Positions 1 to 11,299 of a stretch of DNA of 23,342 bases are shown piece by piece. The notes under the pieces were generated by a model, which worked only from the letters and a program-made list of their open reading frames with translations, had not been told where the DNA came from and did no database searches. Source of the stretch: Rhizophlyctis rosea (Eukaryota > Chytridiomycota > Chytridiomycetes > Rhizophlyctidales > Rhizophlyctidaceae); assembly GCA_027596075.1 (NCBI GenBank), contig JADGJC010000178.1:57285-80626 (forward strand), in the 5' to 3' direction. A program made the translations under genes and the position numbers. Position 1 is the first letter of the stretch, and every line of letters begins with the position of its first letter.

Positions 1-110
1 GTTTGGTCGTGTGGGGGGGGGGTTGTGGTGGTGGGTGGGTGTTGCTTGTTGTTTGTGTGTTGGCGGGGGGGGGGGGGGCGCCCCCCCCCCCCCAGGCGTG
101 ATGGGATGCT
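1..110. repeat. G-rich low-complexity edge with a G14/C13 hairpin inside an intron
   Basis: Positions 1-64 are almost only G and T with several G tracts, so they could form a G-quadruplex. A run of 14 G (65-78), then CG, then 13 C (81-93) makes a near-perfect self-complementary block. It lies upstream of the first recognised exportin exon, so it is probably intronic. It could be real or an assembly artefact at a contig end. Confidence 0.7.
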
Positions 111-137
111 GACTCTTTTGGGATTTTTTGTGGATAG

Positions 138-1439
138 TCGTTTGATGAATTGACGGAGGAAGAATGTGGGAGGCTTTATGCGGCCGTTATGGAGCTTTTG
201 AAGACTTATGCTAAGAATGAAGTTGGTGAGTTTTTCGTCGTGGCGCGGTAACTTTCTTTTGAGCCGATTTTCCCTCATGGTCTCCGTCCCGTGCGGTTTT
301 CGCAAGCGTTTTGTGTTTCGGGAAGGAGAAAAGTTTTCGCTGTGTCTTGAATGGATGGAATGAAAATGAGTATTGACGGGTGCTTTCTATTATTTTGGGG
401 CAGGACGTAAACGCGCGATCGAGAGGGACGAAGAGATGTATGAGGATTTGTCGAACATGCTGGAGCTTTTGGCGGAGTTGATGGCGTCGCAGTATGAGGG
501 GTTGGGTGAGTAGACTTTTTTTCCTCCTCGTTTTGTATAAATTGTTTGCCCGTTTGTGCGATTGGCGTTATTGACATCTGGTGCCATTGTTGGTTCTTTT
601 GTGATAGGGTGGAGCGACATTTTGGAGAAGAGGGCGAATAAAGTGTCTGGGAGGATTGATGTTGGGGATGTGGTGTTTTATGGGATTGATACGATTTTGC
701 CGATGATTACGAAGGATATGTTGCAGGTCAGCTGAGATAGGATTTCGCCCTGTGTTCACAATAAATCTTGTGATCCGTATGATCAACAATTTTATTAAAA
801 CAATATCACTTCGGTGCTCCTCTCGAACAACAGTACCCAGACCTCTGCAAAGACTACATAACCCTCGTTGCGAACCTCTTCAAATACTTCCCCGACAAAC
901 TCTCCACGCTCTCACCTCAACTCTTCACCTCCTTAATCAATTCGTTAATTTACGGCACTGACCAACCTATTCCCGAAATCGGCGTAACGGCTTTTGAGGC
1001 CGTCACGAGTCTGGGATTGTATTGCTGGGAATGCGCGACGGAACAGGGGGAGGGGTCTGTTGCGTTCTGTGCGGAGAATTTGGATATTCTGTTGAGGAAA
1101 GTGATGGATCTTGTGCTTTTTCGGAGCGTTGATGCGGGTGTTGTTGAGGGTGCTGGGGAGGGAATCTTTGCGCTCTGTATATCCCGTCGAAGCACATACA
1201 GCACTTTGGTAGGGGAACTGGTGGCGTCGCAACCTAATGAGGGGTTACAGGGACGGTTGAGGAGCGCGTTTGGAAGGTTGGAGGGTGGGATGGAGGAGTT
1301 GGTTAGGGTGCTTGGGGGCAATGGGGGGTTGAGGGCTGCGAGGGTTGAGGGGAGTTTGAGGGGTGGGGAGGTGATGAGATGGAAGGAGTGTGTTAGGGGG
1401 TTTTTGGTTGATGTTAGGGGGTTTCTGAGGGTTCGGTGA
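138..1439 (+). CDS. XPO4: Exportin-4-like nuclear transport receptor, 3' part (5' end outside window)
   Basis: This is the C-terminal end of a karyopherin-beta of the exportin-4 type, which carries cargo through nuclear pores with Ran-GTP. The visible exons are 138-225, 404-505, 608-726 and 834-1439. They have phases that join cleanly, and all introns are GT-AG. Recognition comes from the order of motifs near the family's C-terminus: VVFYGIDTILPM just before the last intron, then YPDLCKDY and the helical run LFKYFPDKL, a region with an ALC motif, and a terminal FLVDVRGFLRVR before the stop at 1437-1439, where animal exportin-4 ends similarly. The first visible exon starts after an acceptor at 136-137, so the preceding intron and all upstream exons are cut off by the window edge. 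The last exon changes from C-ending to G-ending codons: its first six leucines are all CTC, and later ones are mostly TTG or CTG. Another HEAT-repeat exportin is the main alternative. Confidence 0.82.
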
Positions 1440-4400
1440 TGGGAGTGTGGTGGGGGGAGGGTGAGTGGGCTAGTGGTGTGGCGGTGGAGGGGGGCTTGGT
1501 CGGGGGTTGTAGCCCCTTTGGCAAAGAATATATGTGTTGCTTTGTAGATAGAACAAGTTTGATGGTGTTACCTTTAGACACCAATCCTCTCTGTTATGGC
1601 ATGCTTCCTGATTCTCATGGGGGATCTGTTCACCCTCCCGCAATGGGAACGAACCGGCTTCCAAATCCCTGGAGATGCGATCAACCTTTTTTCAGCGTAT
1701 ATAACGTTCGGCAATTCACACGGACGTTCCAGTCTGGTCTTCCTTGGGATCCAAAAAAGGTGGGTAACCCAGAAAGTCAGGGTCAGAAACCAGATTGCCT
1801 AGCCAGTCTGGCGACCATCATGCGACGAGTTCCGCCCACATTATTGCAATGAAGTTCCGTCCACATGGAATCTTCTTTTGAAGTTCGGCGATTTCTTACA
1901 GCCAATGCTGCTAGAAAGGCCGGGAAAAATAAATGAGGAGCAGGATATCGTTTGACCCGGTGGATGGCTCTGGAACTCATCCTCCGTCTGCCTTTTCGTT
2001 TTCGTTTACAGCACAAAGCGTCTGCGTAGATATGATGTTGAAAACATCACAAAGGACTTGCCGACAGACATATTGCTGAATCAAGGTGGCAAGGCGATGG
2101 AAAAAGCATTCACAAACCACCAGGGATTAACACAGGATATTGTGAGAATGACGTTCATTGGTATTGAACTGCACGGTGCTGATTTATAGTTTCGTTGGTC
2201 GACCCATCCCCCCAATGTCCTGGCAGTTTTTGGGGTCTCGATTTCTTAAAACGTTAAAAAAATTTCACAGTGGCATTTTTCCCATATGAATAATCTTGTT
2301 TGAGTTATACCTAGCGTCGAGCGACTCGCACAATCAATAGTCTATGGTCCTGTTTCATTCCATTTCTGCCAATTTCACCAGCAACATTCCCTGTTATGGA
2401 GAGCGGCTAAAGGAGATCTCTTTCTGTCCTGCACCAAAGGCCATGCCAAGTTCAGGACATTCAGCAGGAGAGCTCATCTGGCTGACGTTCATGAAGGGAA
2501 TCAATTCTACCTTTTTTCTCGAGTTCAATTTTCCAGTTTGACTTCTCTCCACTACCCATCGGTCAAAAAATCACGGGACAGAGCGAAATTGGCGAAAAAC
2601 CTCATACGTCCTGGCGTGCTAAGATTTCATAGCTTTCACGAGCCACATTGACGAATCTGTGGGGTGGTGTATTCCAATCGGCTAATTGCTTCCAATCTCA
2701 TTCTTTTGACATACCAGAGGAGAGGGTTCTTGCTGTTACTGCACTAAGGTTGACTCCGCAATTGCTCAATTTGGATTTGAACCCCATAGTCTACCCAGCT
2801 CCACCAGACACTTCCACTCCTTTTTGCCTTTGCATCCAATTTGCATCGACGCTTTCTTCGTGGATGGTTTTTTTTTTGGTTCAGCACAATGCACAGAGTG
2901 CACGAGGCCTCTTGCGTGAGTTTGAGGCTGGACTGACGCATATGCTAGATAAGTTCTTGAATGAACGTTAAAAGTAATGGATAAGCTTCACGAGAAAATT
3001 CTTGGTGCCCACTCAATCAAAAAAACGGTACTTCGCAAAGTGAATTGTACAGCTGGCAACAGGACCTGCTCGCCATTTGCAACCTTGTTTTGGAGGAAGG
3101 CTTGACCGAATCTTCTGGCATCCTTTCACGCAACGTATGCTCAAAAGCCATTACAGGTCCAGGAAGACGCATACAGCCATCTTCAGTTTAACGACATAGG
3201 CGGCCGGAAGAAATACGACTTTAGCTTCAGTTAGCAAGGAGATTTTCAAGACAGCCAAGTCGGAGGAGGTGTTTTTGAGTCTGCAGAATGTGTCGTCAGG
3301 TTCATGAATGTCATCCGATCTCCCATTGAAGTGTGCAGCCCTGGGAAAAAGATTCGCGACGACCGCCGCCCTATTTACCCAGACCAAGGAACAAGTTGGC
3401 CACTGGTTCAAGAGAAAGATGGAGATGGGTGTGGAGACTTGGAGAGCCTCCGGCACCTCCCGGTAGTACGAAAAAGGGCCGTAACGGCACTTCTCTCAGC
3501 CAATACCCAGTGGAGTCTGGTGTAGCTCACTTAGCTCTAATCATCTATCAGTCCCAACTAGCCTTGCTGTGCGCAAGAAGGCCATGAAAAGTCGCTTCGG
3601 CTCCTTTCTCATGCTGATCATGGATGTTTTGTACTGTATGCCAATGCGGATCCGCTGGAAAGGTTCCTGCGGACGGATACGATGAGTCGCACAGCTCATC
3701 CATGAGTGACCAATTTGTCCCATCGCGTTATGGCACCCATTCACCATCATCCAATACGCCCTCGCTGGGTGCAGCGGAATTATGCAGCACCTTCAAGTTT
3801 GGTCATCCTGGTCGATGTCGGTGTAAATGGATGAAGTAGTATACGTTAACCGTGCAGACGGAGATGTTACTGGCGTTCAGCCCGGAATGCTCGCTCGAAG
3901 ACCAGTTCTTCATGTGGGCATTAACCTTTTTGGTGGTTGGGTCCTTTCGTTACGTGCTGCTTTGTGGGGATTTTAATTGTTCAATGTGTGGTATGGACAG
4001 TCATGGTATTCGTCGGCCCATCCATCCATCCTTCGGTCTTATCAGACGGGGAACCTCACATACAGTTTCGATGCCTCCTTAATGAATTTAAATGTTCTTC
4101 CCTTGCTGACTTTGTTGTTCCTTGTGCCGAAGGTGTAGTGCGGATATGACGTGAAGAAGAATTTGAACACTTTACGCGTTACTTGAAGCTGTGTCTTGCC
4201 CGCTAACGTTCCCAGCTGCCCCTCCTCTTCGTACGGTTTTGGATCGTTCTATTTCCACAGGCGTATGTCGTGAACAGATAACAAAGGAGCTCACAACAAA
4301 AATATACAGTATGCTCGACGACATTGCCCCTTACACTATGGCTGGCGATTTTAGCCTCCTTTCCCACCTTGGCGGTAGTTGAACTCGGACTTTTGTCGGG

Positions 4401-7400
4401 GGATCTCTAGTCATCTTTGCCGAGTGTTGCTATGGGCGGGATCGCAGGGTGATTTTGCCTAGAATGACCAATCAGCAGTATTATTCCTTGCAGGATGAAG
4501 TTTAATAGTTCGTTGGGACTATAATGAACCGTGCCGGGTGTCTGAAATGATGAGCGGTCAAACTTGCTTCAACAAACATCCCGGTGTGGCGGTCAAAACA
4601 GGATTGGACAGTTGGAAAAACGATACAGATGTCCCATAATAAGAAAGAGTGAAAGCGTCGAATGATCAAGCTCCTTCATGAGATCTTCTTACCCTTCATT
4701 ATCTTATCCGTCACCGTTGTCCACATCTCCTGTCGCGTCATTTCCGCGGGTGTCGACTGTATCTTACGCCTCCCACAACCAGTGCATATCTTTAAAGGGC
4801 GATACTATGGACAATCTACAGAGTGCATTTGTGAGTTTGCCAGCTTGCGTCATCCATTCGAGGTCACTTTTTGAATTCCTTTTCACATTGAGTCAAGATC
4901 GATTGAGACTATTGTGAGTGACTTGTCTGTGACTCCTCAACCTGCGGGAATAGGGCCAAGGCGGGGTTTTGGGATGAATCCTTATACCACTGGGCAATAT
5001 GATTGCTTCATGGTGACAGTTCACCGTGATACATTTTGTTTTTTTTTGGGCTCTGCGAAACAAAAAGGTGGAGATAGCCTGTGTCGATATCGGCATTATC
5101 TTGCGCGCTTGTGCTTCTGCCCAGACGACAGTCAATAAATTGGACTTCAAGGTGACATATGCTGATTCACGTATCGACGTTGACAGCAATTGAGTCGTAC
5201 GCTTTTATGCTTCTGCATACATTGTAGCTATCCTTTGCTGGATATACCAGTTGTCCATCATCTTCAACTTCTTCATGGCCTCGGAAGTACGCCGGCTTCT
5301 GCGCTAGGCGCGGAAACGTTGCCAATCTCAGTTGTGCTTAATCCACATCATAGATTTACAGGTGGTCAAACATATCAGCCCAGCATCCTTCACATGCTTT
5401 GCATCGTGCGCTCCTTCAGAAGTTTCCATGTCTGGCACAATTCATTTTTTGTAGGTGCTCAGCATTTGACGCCCCACCTTCGCTCGCTTCTCGCTGCTTC
5501 TTCTTCTAGTTTCTTCTCCTGTAACCGTCGTCACTCCACTGCCGCATTTTCGACCACCCACTATGTGGCGACTGCTTGTCCAACGGCTCTCACTTTGGAC
5601 TTTGCGAGGGAAAAAAATGAAAGGTGAAGAAGCGGAGCTATATGACGCAGTTGGGTTGCAAAATCACTTCATAGCCAACATTCAGGGTGGCAGGTGATCA
5701 AAATGCAGTCGCGGATTGAACGCAGTGCTTGGTTGAACCCAGTTGTGCTGGTCAAGAAAATGACCGAATTTATTGCTGTAATAGTTTCCGGGAGTTTGTG
5801 GATTGTGTGTAGTCTGTGTCCTCAACTGATTGCCGCTGGTCCTCAACTGTCACTAAGTGTCCGGCGTGCATGCTGCGTTACCACCTGCCGTTCGCTTGAT
5901 TCCTTTTCCGTTTTTGATCAATCGATTGGATGTATCACATTGTCAAAGACGCTTTTCCTTGGGTACGCCTTGGTGCTGGTTGGTTTGGTGTTCCCGGTTC
6001 TGATTAGTCTGATTCGCTGCATCTGCAATCTGTCCCATCACCCCTTGAGCAAGAAAAGCCGATCCAAAATTTTCCCGTCATTTTCTGCGGGGTTTGCAAT
6101 AAGTTGGTAGAGCTTTTAGCTGTCATTGCATGAGTGTGAAGGATTAGGGTTTAGAGGCATTGTTTACGACACCATCCGTCATCCAAGCCCGTTTATGGTA
6201 AGGATACTCCTCCCTTTTTTCCTTTGTTTACCTAAACTCGCATCATATAGTCTGATCTCGTTCGCATTTCAATGCAATCATGGCGTTCTTCCTGGCACCG
6301 AGTTGAGACCGCTGGAATGAGCAAAGTTCGGCAGAGATGTCCTCTGTCCTCGCATTGCCTCCCCAGCATGAACTCACTGAAATGCCAGGGGCCTCCGAAA
6401 AACCCACGGATGATAAGGTGCCAAAAAAAAAAAGTCGCTGCTCATTTTCTATGGGGACTTGGTCTTTTAATTCAAACGGTCCTTCGACAAAGCACCGTTG
6501 CTCTCATGAGTCATGCAACTATGTCACTCCTTTCTTCAGGCAAGGGTCGGAATTAGCCACTTCTGGCACCTATCACTTTGAGTGGCACTCCAAGGGTGCG
6601 ACACCACACGCAGGACGATAAGAATATAACGGACCAACGATAGGCTTTCAGATGCATGTTATGTCGCAAGTAAATGTAATCCAATGGGAATCCCTCAAAC
6701 ATTCGCAGAGGCAAGTTGTTAATGCAAATATTCGTCACAATGGTCATCTGAAATTTGACACATCGTTCACAGGCGCCGGAGGGACACTTCCGTCCGCAGA
6801 GCACTTGAATTGGACGTTCCTGGTGCGTTCTTTCCTCATTTGACAGACGGACGTCCATCATCGGCGCATACAGAACGCCACCCATTCATTTGTCTGCAGG
6901 ACGAAGCCCTACAGGCGCCCCTGTTGCCCCACCGGCCGTGACGCGTTCATCTGGGGTGCACCCTGCCCATCCAATACAATTGTGCTCAACCGTTCATTCT
7001 AAACGTCCCCAACTGGTGACAAGATCTGCCCTTCCCCAAACACAAATGCCGCTAAGCTTTCAAAGAGTTCGGATGGCGCAGTGGGCAATGGCGTCATCCC
7101 CGTGTGCTCCCTGCACGGAGGCGGAGGGTTCGACCCTCATCAGCTGCCATTCTTGTGCAAATCCCCTTTTTTCTCACGGCCGGACGTCCGTCCTGGCGGG
7201 GGCGTGTGAGCGTGTTGACCTGGCTAGTGCAGGACGTCCGTAGTGCATTCGGCATGGACACGGATGGGGCAGTCAGTTACCTAATGGACAAATTTGTGAT
7301 GGTTTTGTTCAAAGGAATGTGAACGTCAATAGACAACTCAGGACATTTGTAAATTTGTGTTTCATTGTGGAAAAAAACGCGCAGAGGTTGATGGCGCCAT

Positions 7401-7559
7401 TGCATCCGATTGAGACCGTGGAGGTCCATGGGCCTTGAGAAGTGCATGATGGAGACAATGAGTACATCGGTTCAAGAAAGATCATGCCGAGTGGTCGTAT
7501 ATCATTGCATCAACCGATTGCTTGGCAGTATGGGTTAGTCACGCTCGCAGTTTGATTCG
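1440..7559. other. About 6 kb with no gene that can be defended
   Basis: This stretch holds many open frames of 60-145 codons, but none has a recognisable domain, a consistent codon bias or a convincing start together with splice sites. The best fragments are on the + strand: 2303-2650 (about 115 codons, no ATG), 3030-3590 (pieces joinable by a GTATGC..CATAG intron but with an in-frame TGA), 3844-4150 (hydrophobic stretch with a frame change) and 5703-6110 (two hydrophobic segments). They may be remnants of a decayed multi-exon gene or chance. One tRNA-like box pair is listed separately. A CCAT microsatellite of about three units lies near 4020. I see no transposase or reverse transcriptase signature. 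Confidence 0.5.
7067..7149 (+). ncRNA. tRNA-like sequence with Pol III A and B boxes (degenerate tRNA or SINE head)
   Basis: An exact match to the Pol III A-box consensus, TGGCGCAGTGG, lies at 7074-7084. A B-box-like GGTTCGACCC lies at 7127-7136. The spacing is typical of a tRNA gene or a tRNA-derived SINE. A D-arm (GCGC with GCGT) and an anticodon-like stem (CCGTG with CACGG) can be drawn. The acceptor stem does not pair and the T-arm fits only with a five-base loop. So this is not a working tRNA: it is either a decayed tRNA gene, the head of a short interspersed element, or chance. No second copy was found in the window. Confidence 0.33.
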
Positions 7560-8892
7560 ATGGGTGACATACTACTTGAGCGGTTGCATTTTCCCGATGC
7601 TGCATCACGAATTTCAGGACTTGGATGTCATAAGAATCGCTGCGGCGTTATGCTCGGAACAATGCGCACAGAGAAAAAGGAAAAGACCGCTGATAAATTA
7701 TTCCTCGTGCAGTTCGGACTTGAGCGTTATTCGACGACACAGAGTGTTTATGCCGTTCCCCCTTCTGAACCATGAACCCTACCGTATGCCTTAGTCACTT
7801 TGGATATCCCTGGTGAATGGTCGTCGATTGCATCAGATTTTGCAGATATGCTTGGTCGAAATGTTGAGCCGAATCGACTGGTCTTACGCAGAAATCAACG
7901 GCGTGTTTGATGAGATTGTTTGCATTGATGCGACAATCACATGGGTATCCCTGCTTATCGCTCTTTTCGCAGCAAAAGAAAACCAATGGCTTGGGAGGGA
8001 GATAGCCTGCAAGAGCGCTAAGCACTTGGGAAGCCTTGAATCGCATGCAGCTGGTGGCAACAGGCCTCGCATCTGCGAGACTTCCCAAGGACCGGTGGAT
8101 CTTTTCCTGCAGTCAATGTATCAAAACTCGAGTTTAAACATACCGTTCGGATGGGTTGGGAACCAAAAATTCAAATTTGCAAACCAAACAGCGCTCGTTG
8201 CTGCATTCAACAGTAGGGTCTTGTGTGTGGAGGCCCCAGCACCAAGTCCGAATGTGATTGTCTTTCTAGAAATTCGCACACTTCACCACTTGCACTGATC
8301 TTTCCGCACGTTTCATCACCGTCTCAAATCCCAAAAAACATCCATCGGGGGCGAAATCGGTCTCGTCACAATCTACGGCTTCACGGAGCCAAACCCCACC
8401 TACATCCCCTCCTCCACCCTCAGCCGCTACAACATCAGCCATTACTTCAACAGCAATCATTTCTCGGACGTTATTTATGGCGTGCAAAGGCAATATCCCC
8501 ATTCCACGTCTGTCAACCTTGACACCACCTATCGCGCTCTGAATAAAGTCCGGAAGATGCATGCGACAAGCAGTGATGAGAAGTATGTGCAGGGAAGAAA
8601 GGAGATGGAGCTCATGGATGAATTTGCGAAAGTGAGGGGTGCGAAGGCGGATTGGATGGTTTCTATGTGTGGGGATGTGGAGTTGACGTGGAGGCAGGAG
8701 AGGATTCTTAAAGGGAGTTCGGATGAGGAAGAAGTTGATGAGGAGCAACAAGGTGGTAGTGGGGAAGACTGGGGTGGGGATGGAGCGATCGCTGAAAGCG
8801 GGGAGAGGGACCGGCTGCGTAGGGTAGAGGAGCTGAGGGAGGTGCGGAAGACTCTTGAAGCTGCTTACAGGCGAATTTGGGGCTCGACATAG
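7560..8892 (+). CDS. Unrecognised protein, four-exon model, frame break in last exon
   Basis: I do not recognise this protein. The last exon (8270-8892) is the solid part: from about 8340 it runs open with strongly C-ending codons, then G-ending codons, and finishes with an acidic tract (SDEEEVDEEQQ) and a charged helix. Upstream, exons 7560-7743, 7795-7902 and 7973-8217 join by GT-AG introns of 51, 70 and 52 nt with matching phases, and the first begins with ATG (MGDILLERL). The total is about 386 aa if one base is allowed for. The C-biased frame used at 8270-8332 differs from the one used after 8338, and the change falls in a run of six A (8333-8338). One A therefore seems to be missing, by sequence error or mutation. 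Two of the donors are GTGTTT and one is GTCTTG, which are weak, so the upstream exons are tentative. Confidence 0.42.
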
Positions 8893-9102
8893 ATTGTGTT
8901 GCTTTCATGTGAAGTTTCCTTCCTGTAGTAGTACAGCAAAATATATTCGACTAGAACAATAGATAAACAGAATTGCACTGAAGCTAAGCAACAACACGGA
9001 ACATCGTGGTACACAAAAGGAACATATACATTGAGGCCTGGCTTTTGCACACACTATGCAACAGCAATATACAAGACCCTTCCTCCCCGGATGCCGTCAT
9101 AA

Positions 9103-9611
9103 TCACGCAGCTTTGGTTTTGCGATCACGTTCAAGCTCGCGCAAGTGACTGATTGTCTGTTCCACGGTGGGATTGAACGCCGCACCAGGCAAGAGGTAGT
9201 CTACAACATAGCTGGTTGCAATGGTGCGGGCGTCGATGTCCGTGCCTTGGTGAGGTGTGCGTTTGCGTTTTTTCGATGTGAAGGGGTTGCCGGCGTGACT
9301 GCCGCTGCCGGTGTCGTTGAGAGCGGTGTTGGAGGTGTGTTGGTGCTTGAGCGCAAGAAGGATATCGTTTGCTTCTTTGGGCCACGAGATGCGGGCCTTC
9401 TTGGTTGCTTGATTCGCGGCTTTGGCGGCCGTGACTTGTTCTTTGCGGGTGCGCAGGAGGGACAAGTCGTTTTGAAACTTTGCAATGAGTGGAACAATTT
9501 TCAGATGCAAGGTTCTCATTGATTGTCACGGTAGCGCGACGGTTGAAGCAAGGAGATGGCTTCTGAGCATGCAGCATTTTTTACCTGCGTCGGGTCCGCC
9601 CGGCTGTTCAT
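9103..9611 (-). CDS. Cluster gene A: small Myb/SANT-like protein with long internal insertion
   Basis: This is a member of the local four-gene family. Exon 1 (9611-9585) encodes MNSRADPTQ and ends at a GTAAAA donor. The intron is 107 nt (9584-9478). Exon 2 runs 9477-9103 in phase 0, giving about 133 aa. Exon 2 begins with a predicted helix (FQNDLSLLRTRKEQ) and a basic linker, then the domain starts at ISWPKE. Between the first and second domain helices sits an extra segment of about 35 residues that includes SKKRKR, a likely nuclear localisation signal. The second half (TIATSYVVDYL, then GAAFNPT and a Q) matches the relatives. The acceptor is a plain AAG, so the exon 2 start is less sure than in C or D. 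Function is inferred only: nuclear, perhaps DNA-binding. It is divergent to gene B. Confidence 0.6.
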
Positions 9612-9885
9612 GTTGTTGTATCGAACTTGGACACGATGAAATCGAGCTTTTACTGATTGAGGTAGAGATGTAAAGACCAGCGTTACGAAGGTTGGAAGCC
9701 AACGCGATGGTAACTGTTGAATACGGTAGCAGACTTACTTTGTTCAGAGATCGGTTAGTGATAGAAACGCAACGCTTTGTCGCTGTGATAGGATAGTAAG
9801 CGGGTGGTGGTTTTGGAAGGTTGCTATGAAATAGTGTCTGGGAAAGGCAATTGAATCTAGAGGACGGACGCAAGCGGGTGATTCC

Positions 9886-9906
9886 TTATATTTGTATATA
9901 TATCAC
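9886..9906 (-). promoter_or_regulatory. TATA-like element upstream of cluster gene A
   Basis: Read on the minus strand, an alternating TATATATA stretch lies about 288 nt before the gene A start codon. Genes B and C have a TATA-like stretch at nearly the same distance. No transcript start can be read from the sequence, so this is a candidate only. Confidence 0.28.
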
Positions 9907-10487
9907 ATCTCCATTATTCACCAAGGCTGTCTCAGAATGCCATCCTGTACCACTCAACATCCGTGTACATAGTGATCGCACATTTGTCCCTCGCGTAATG
10001 TCCCCATCACATGCCGGGTCAAACAGTGTGAAACATCGATGTCATCCATGCTGGGTGCGAGTCGCATTGGGAGACTTGGCGTCTCGAATGGGGATGGCAG
10101 CACAGAATCATGACTTTGGAAGTTGAGAGGCCTTATTCCAATATGTTGATACCAATTCGGACTTGTTCCAGGCTCTCTACTCGACACTGATAGCACCGCA
10201 TGACGCGTTTGCGCCTCCGAGTGTCTTGTGAAGAGAGGGATGGTACGAAAGATTCAGACATGATGCAGCTCTTTCAAAAGGTTGCTGATGGCGGGGTACG
10301 CTGGCCCTCAGTATGTGGTTGGGGGCGTGTGTTCTGATTTTGACAGGATTATTTGCTTGTTACCGCTTGCAATCCTTTGCAGGGTCATGAAGTGAAGTCA
10401 ACATAACAAAGCTATGTCTATGAGCTGAAGCTGCTTCACTTGGAAGTCAGACAGCAAGGAATGTGGTTCTCATGTCGTTTGGAAGGG

Positions 10488-10949
10488 TAGCTTGCTGCGG
10501 CTTTGCATGCAAAGTGGGATGAAGATTTGCCAGCGCCAACTATTACACTTGCACTCTTGGGTAATCACTGGCACCAATTGCCACCGCGTGGTATCATTGA
10601 ATACTCAGTTACTGACTTCACACCAGCATCCTTCCAAAAGCAGGTGCTGCTTTCTGAATCATATGACGCGCAGTGGTCACTAAATGGGCGGTGGTGTCAG
10701 ACAAGCTGCTCTCCTTTCATTATGCACTCCACGCCACCGGGTCGCGACCCTGACGACGCCTTGACGCTGGATGTTCTACACAACGTCAATCAATGCATCA
10801 TGCATCTTAAACGCTATTTGCAAATCACTGTCCTGGATATATGGTGGCGTGTCCACGATCAAAGAATATGCTCGCGGCCTGGAAACACCTTGGATCTGGT
10901 GACTGCCGCTTGTGAATCGCAGTGCGGGAGGCAAAGTTGTATGACCTAA
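10488..10949 (+). CDS. Hypothetical open frame between cluster genes A and B
   Basis: An open frame of about 150 codons follows a possible acceptor (GGGTAG, ending at 10490) and stops at 10949. It has no convincing ATG near its 5' side, and no domain is recognised. Composition is ordinary and soluble (for example LALLGNHWHQLPP). It sits in the 1.7 kb spacer between the divergent genes A and B, and could be a remnant exon, a mobile-element scrap or chance. Confidence 0.22.
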
Positions 10950-10999
10950 TGTAACGAACAAAGAAGTTTTGATGTTACTTTGGGGGTTGGAAGTTTGAA

Positions 11000-11012
11000 A
11001 TATATATAAGAA
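11000..11012 (+). promoter_or_regulatory. TATA-like element upstream of cluster gene B
   Basis: TATATATAAG at 11001-11010 is a good TATA-box match. It lies about 295 nt before the gene B exon 1 ATG, close to the spacing seen at genes A and C. The region between would be a long 5' leader if this is the promoter. Confidence 0.35.
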
Positions 11013-11299
11013 AATAGACTGCCGTCTGCTCAGCACCAGTCCAATCCCGCTCTCACATACTGTCTTCACTTAGCAGTAACAAACAACGCCAAGTGCGCCA
11101 AAGTATCCGCAAAATCACTTGACTTTTTAAAGGCTCCAGGCTGCGAACTCTGCGAAATCACTGTAGATGGGAGGAACCGCCAATATCTTTTCGCCATCGA
11201 TTGGATGGTCTTGAAAGCAATCTCTAAAGGCGCCGTTGCTACTCCAATATCAATGCTTGCGCCAGAAACCGATACTTAAAACTACAAAGTCGCTTCGAC

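Noticed and set aside
2303..2650. Open + strand frame of about 115 codons
   Set aside because: No start codon, no domain, no codon bias; lengths like this are expected by chance in a window of this size.
3030..3590. Fragments around LLAICNLVLEEGL and HWFKRKMEMGVETW joinable by a GTATGC..CATAG intron
   Set aside because: An in-frame TGA remains and no family is recognised; kept only as a note in the gene-poor stretch.
3844..4150. Two + strand frames with hydrophobic segments (GGWVLSL and then FVGILIVQCVVW)
   Set aside because: Needs a frameshift and has no recognisable membrane-protein family.
5694..6110. 138-codon + frame with two hydrophobic stretches
   Set aside because: No domain, no splice partners and no codon bias; may be chance.
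11005..11278. Open + frame of about 91 codons containing CELCEITVDG
   Set aside because: No ATG at its 5' side; more likely the 5' leader region of cluster gene B.
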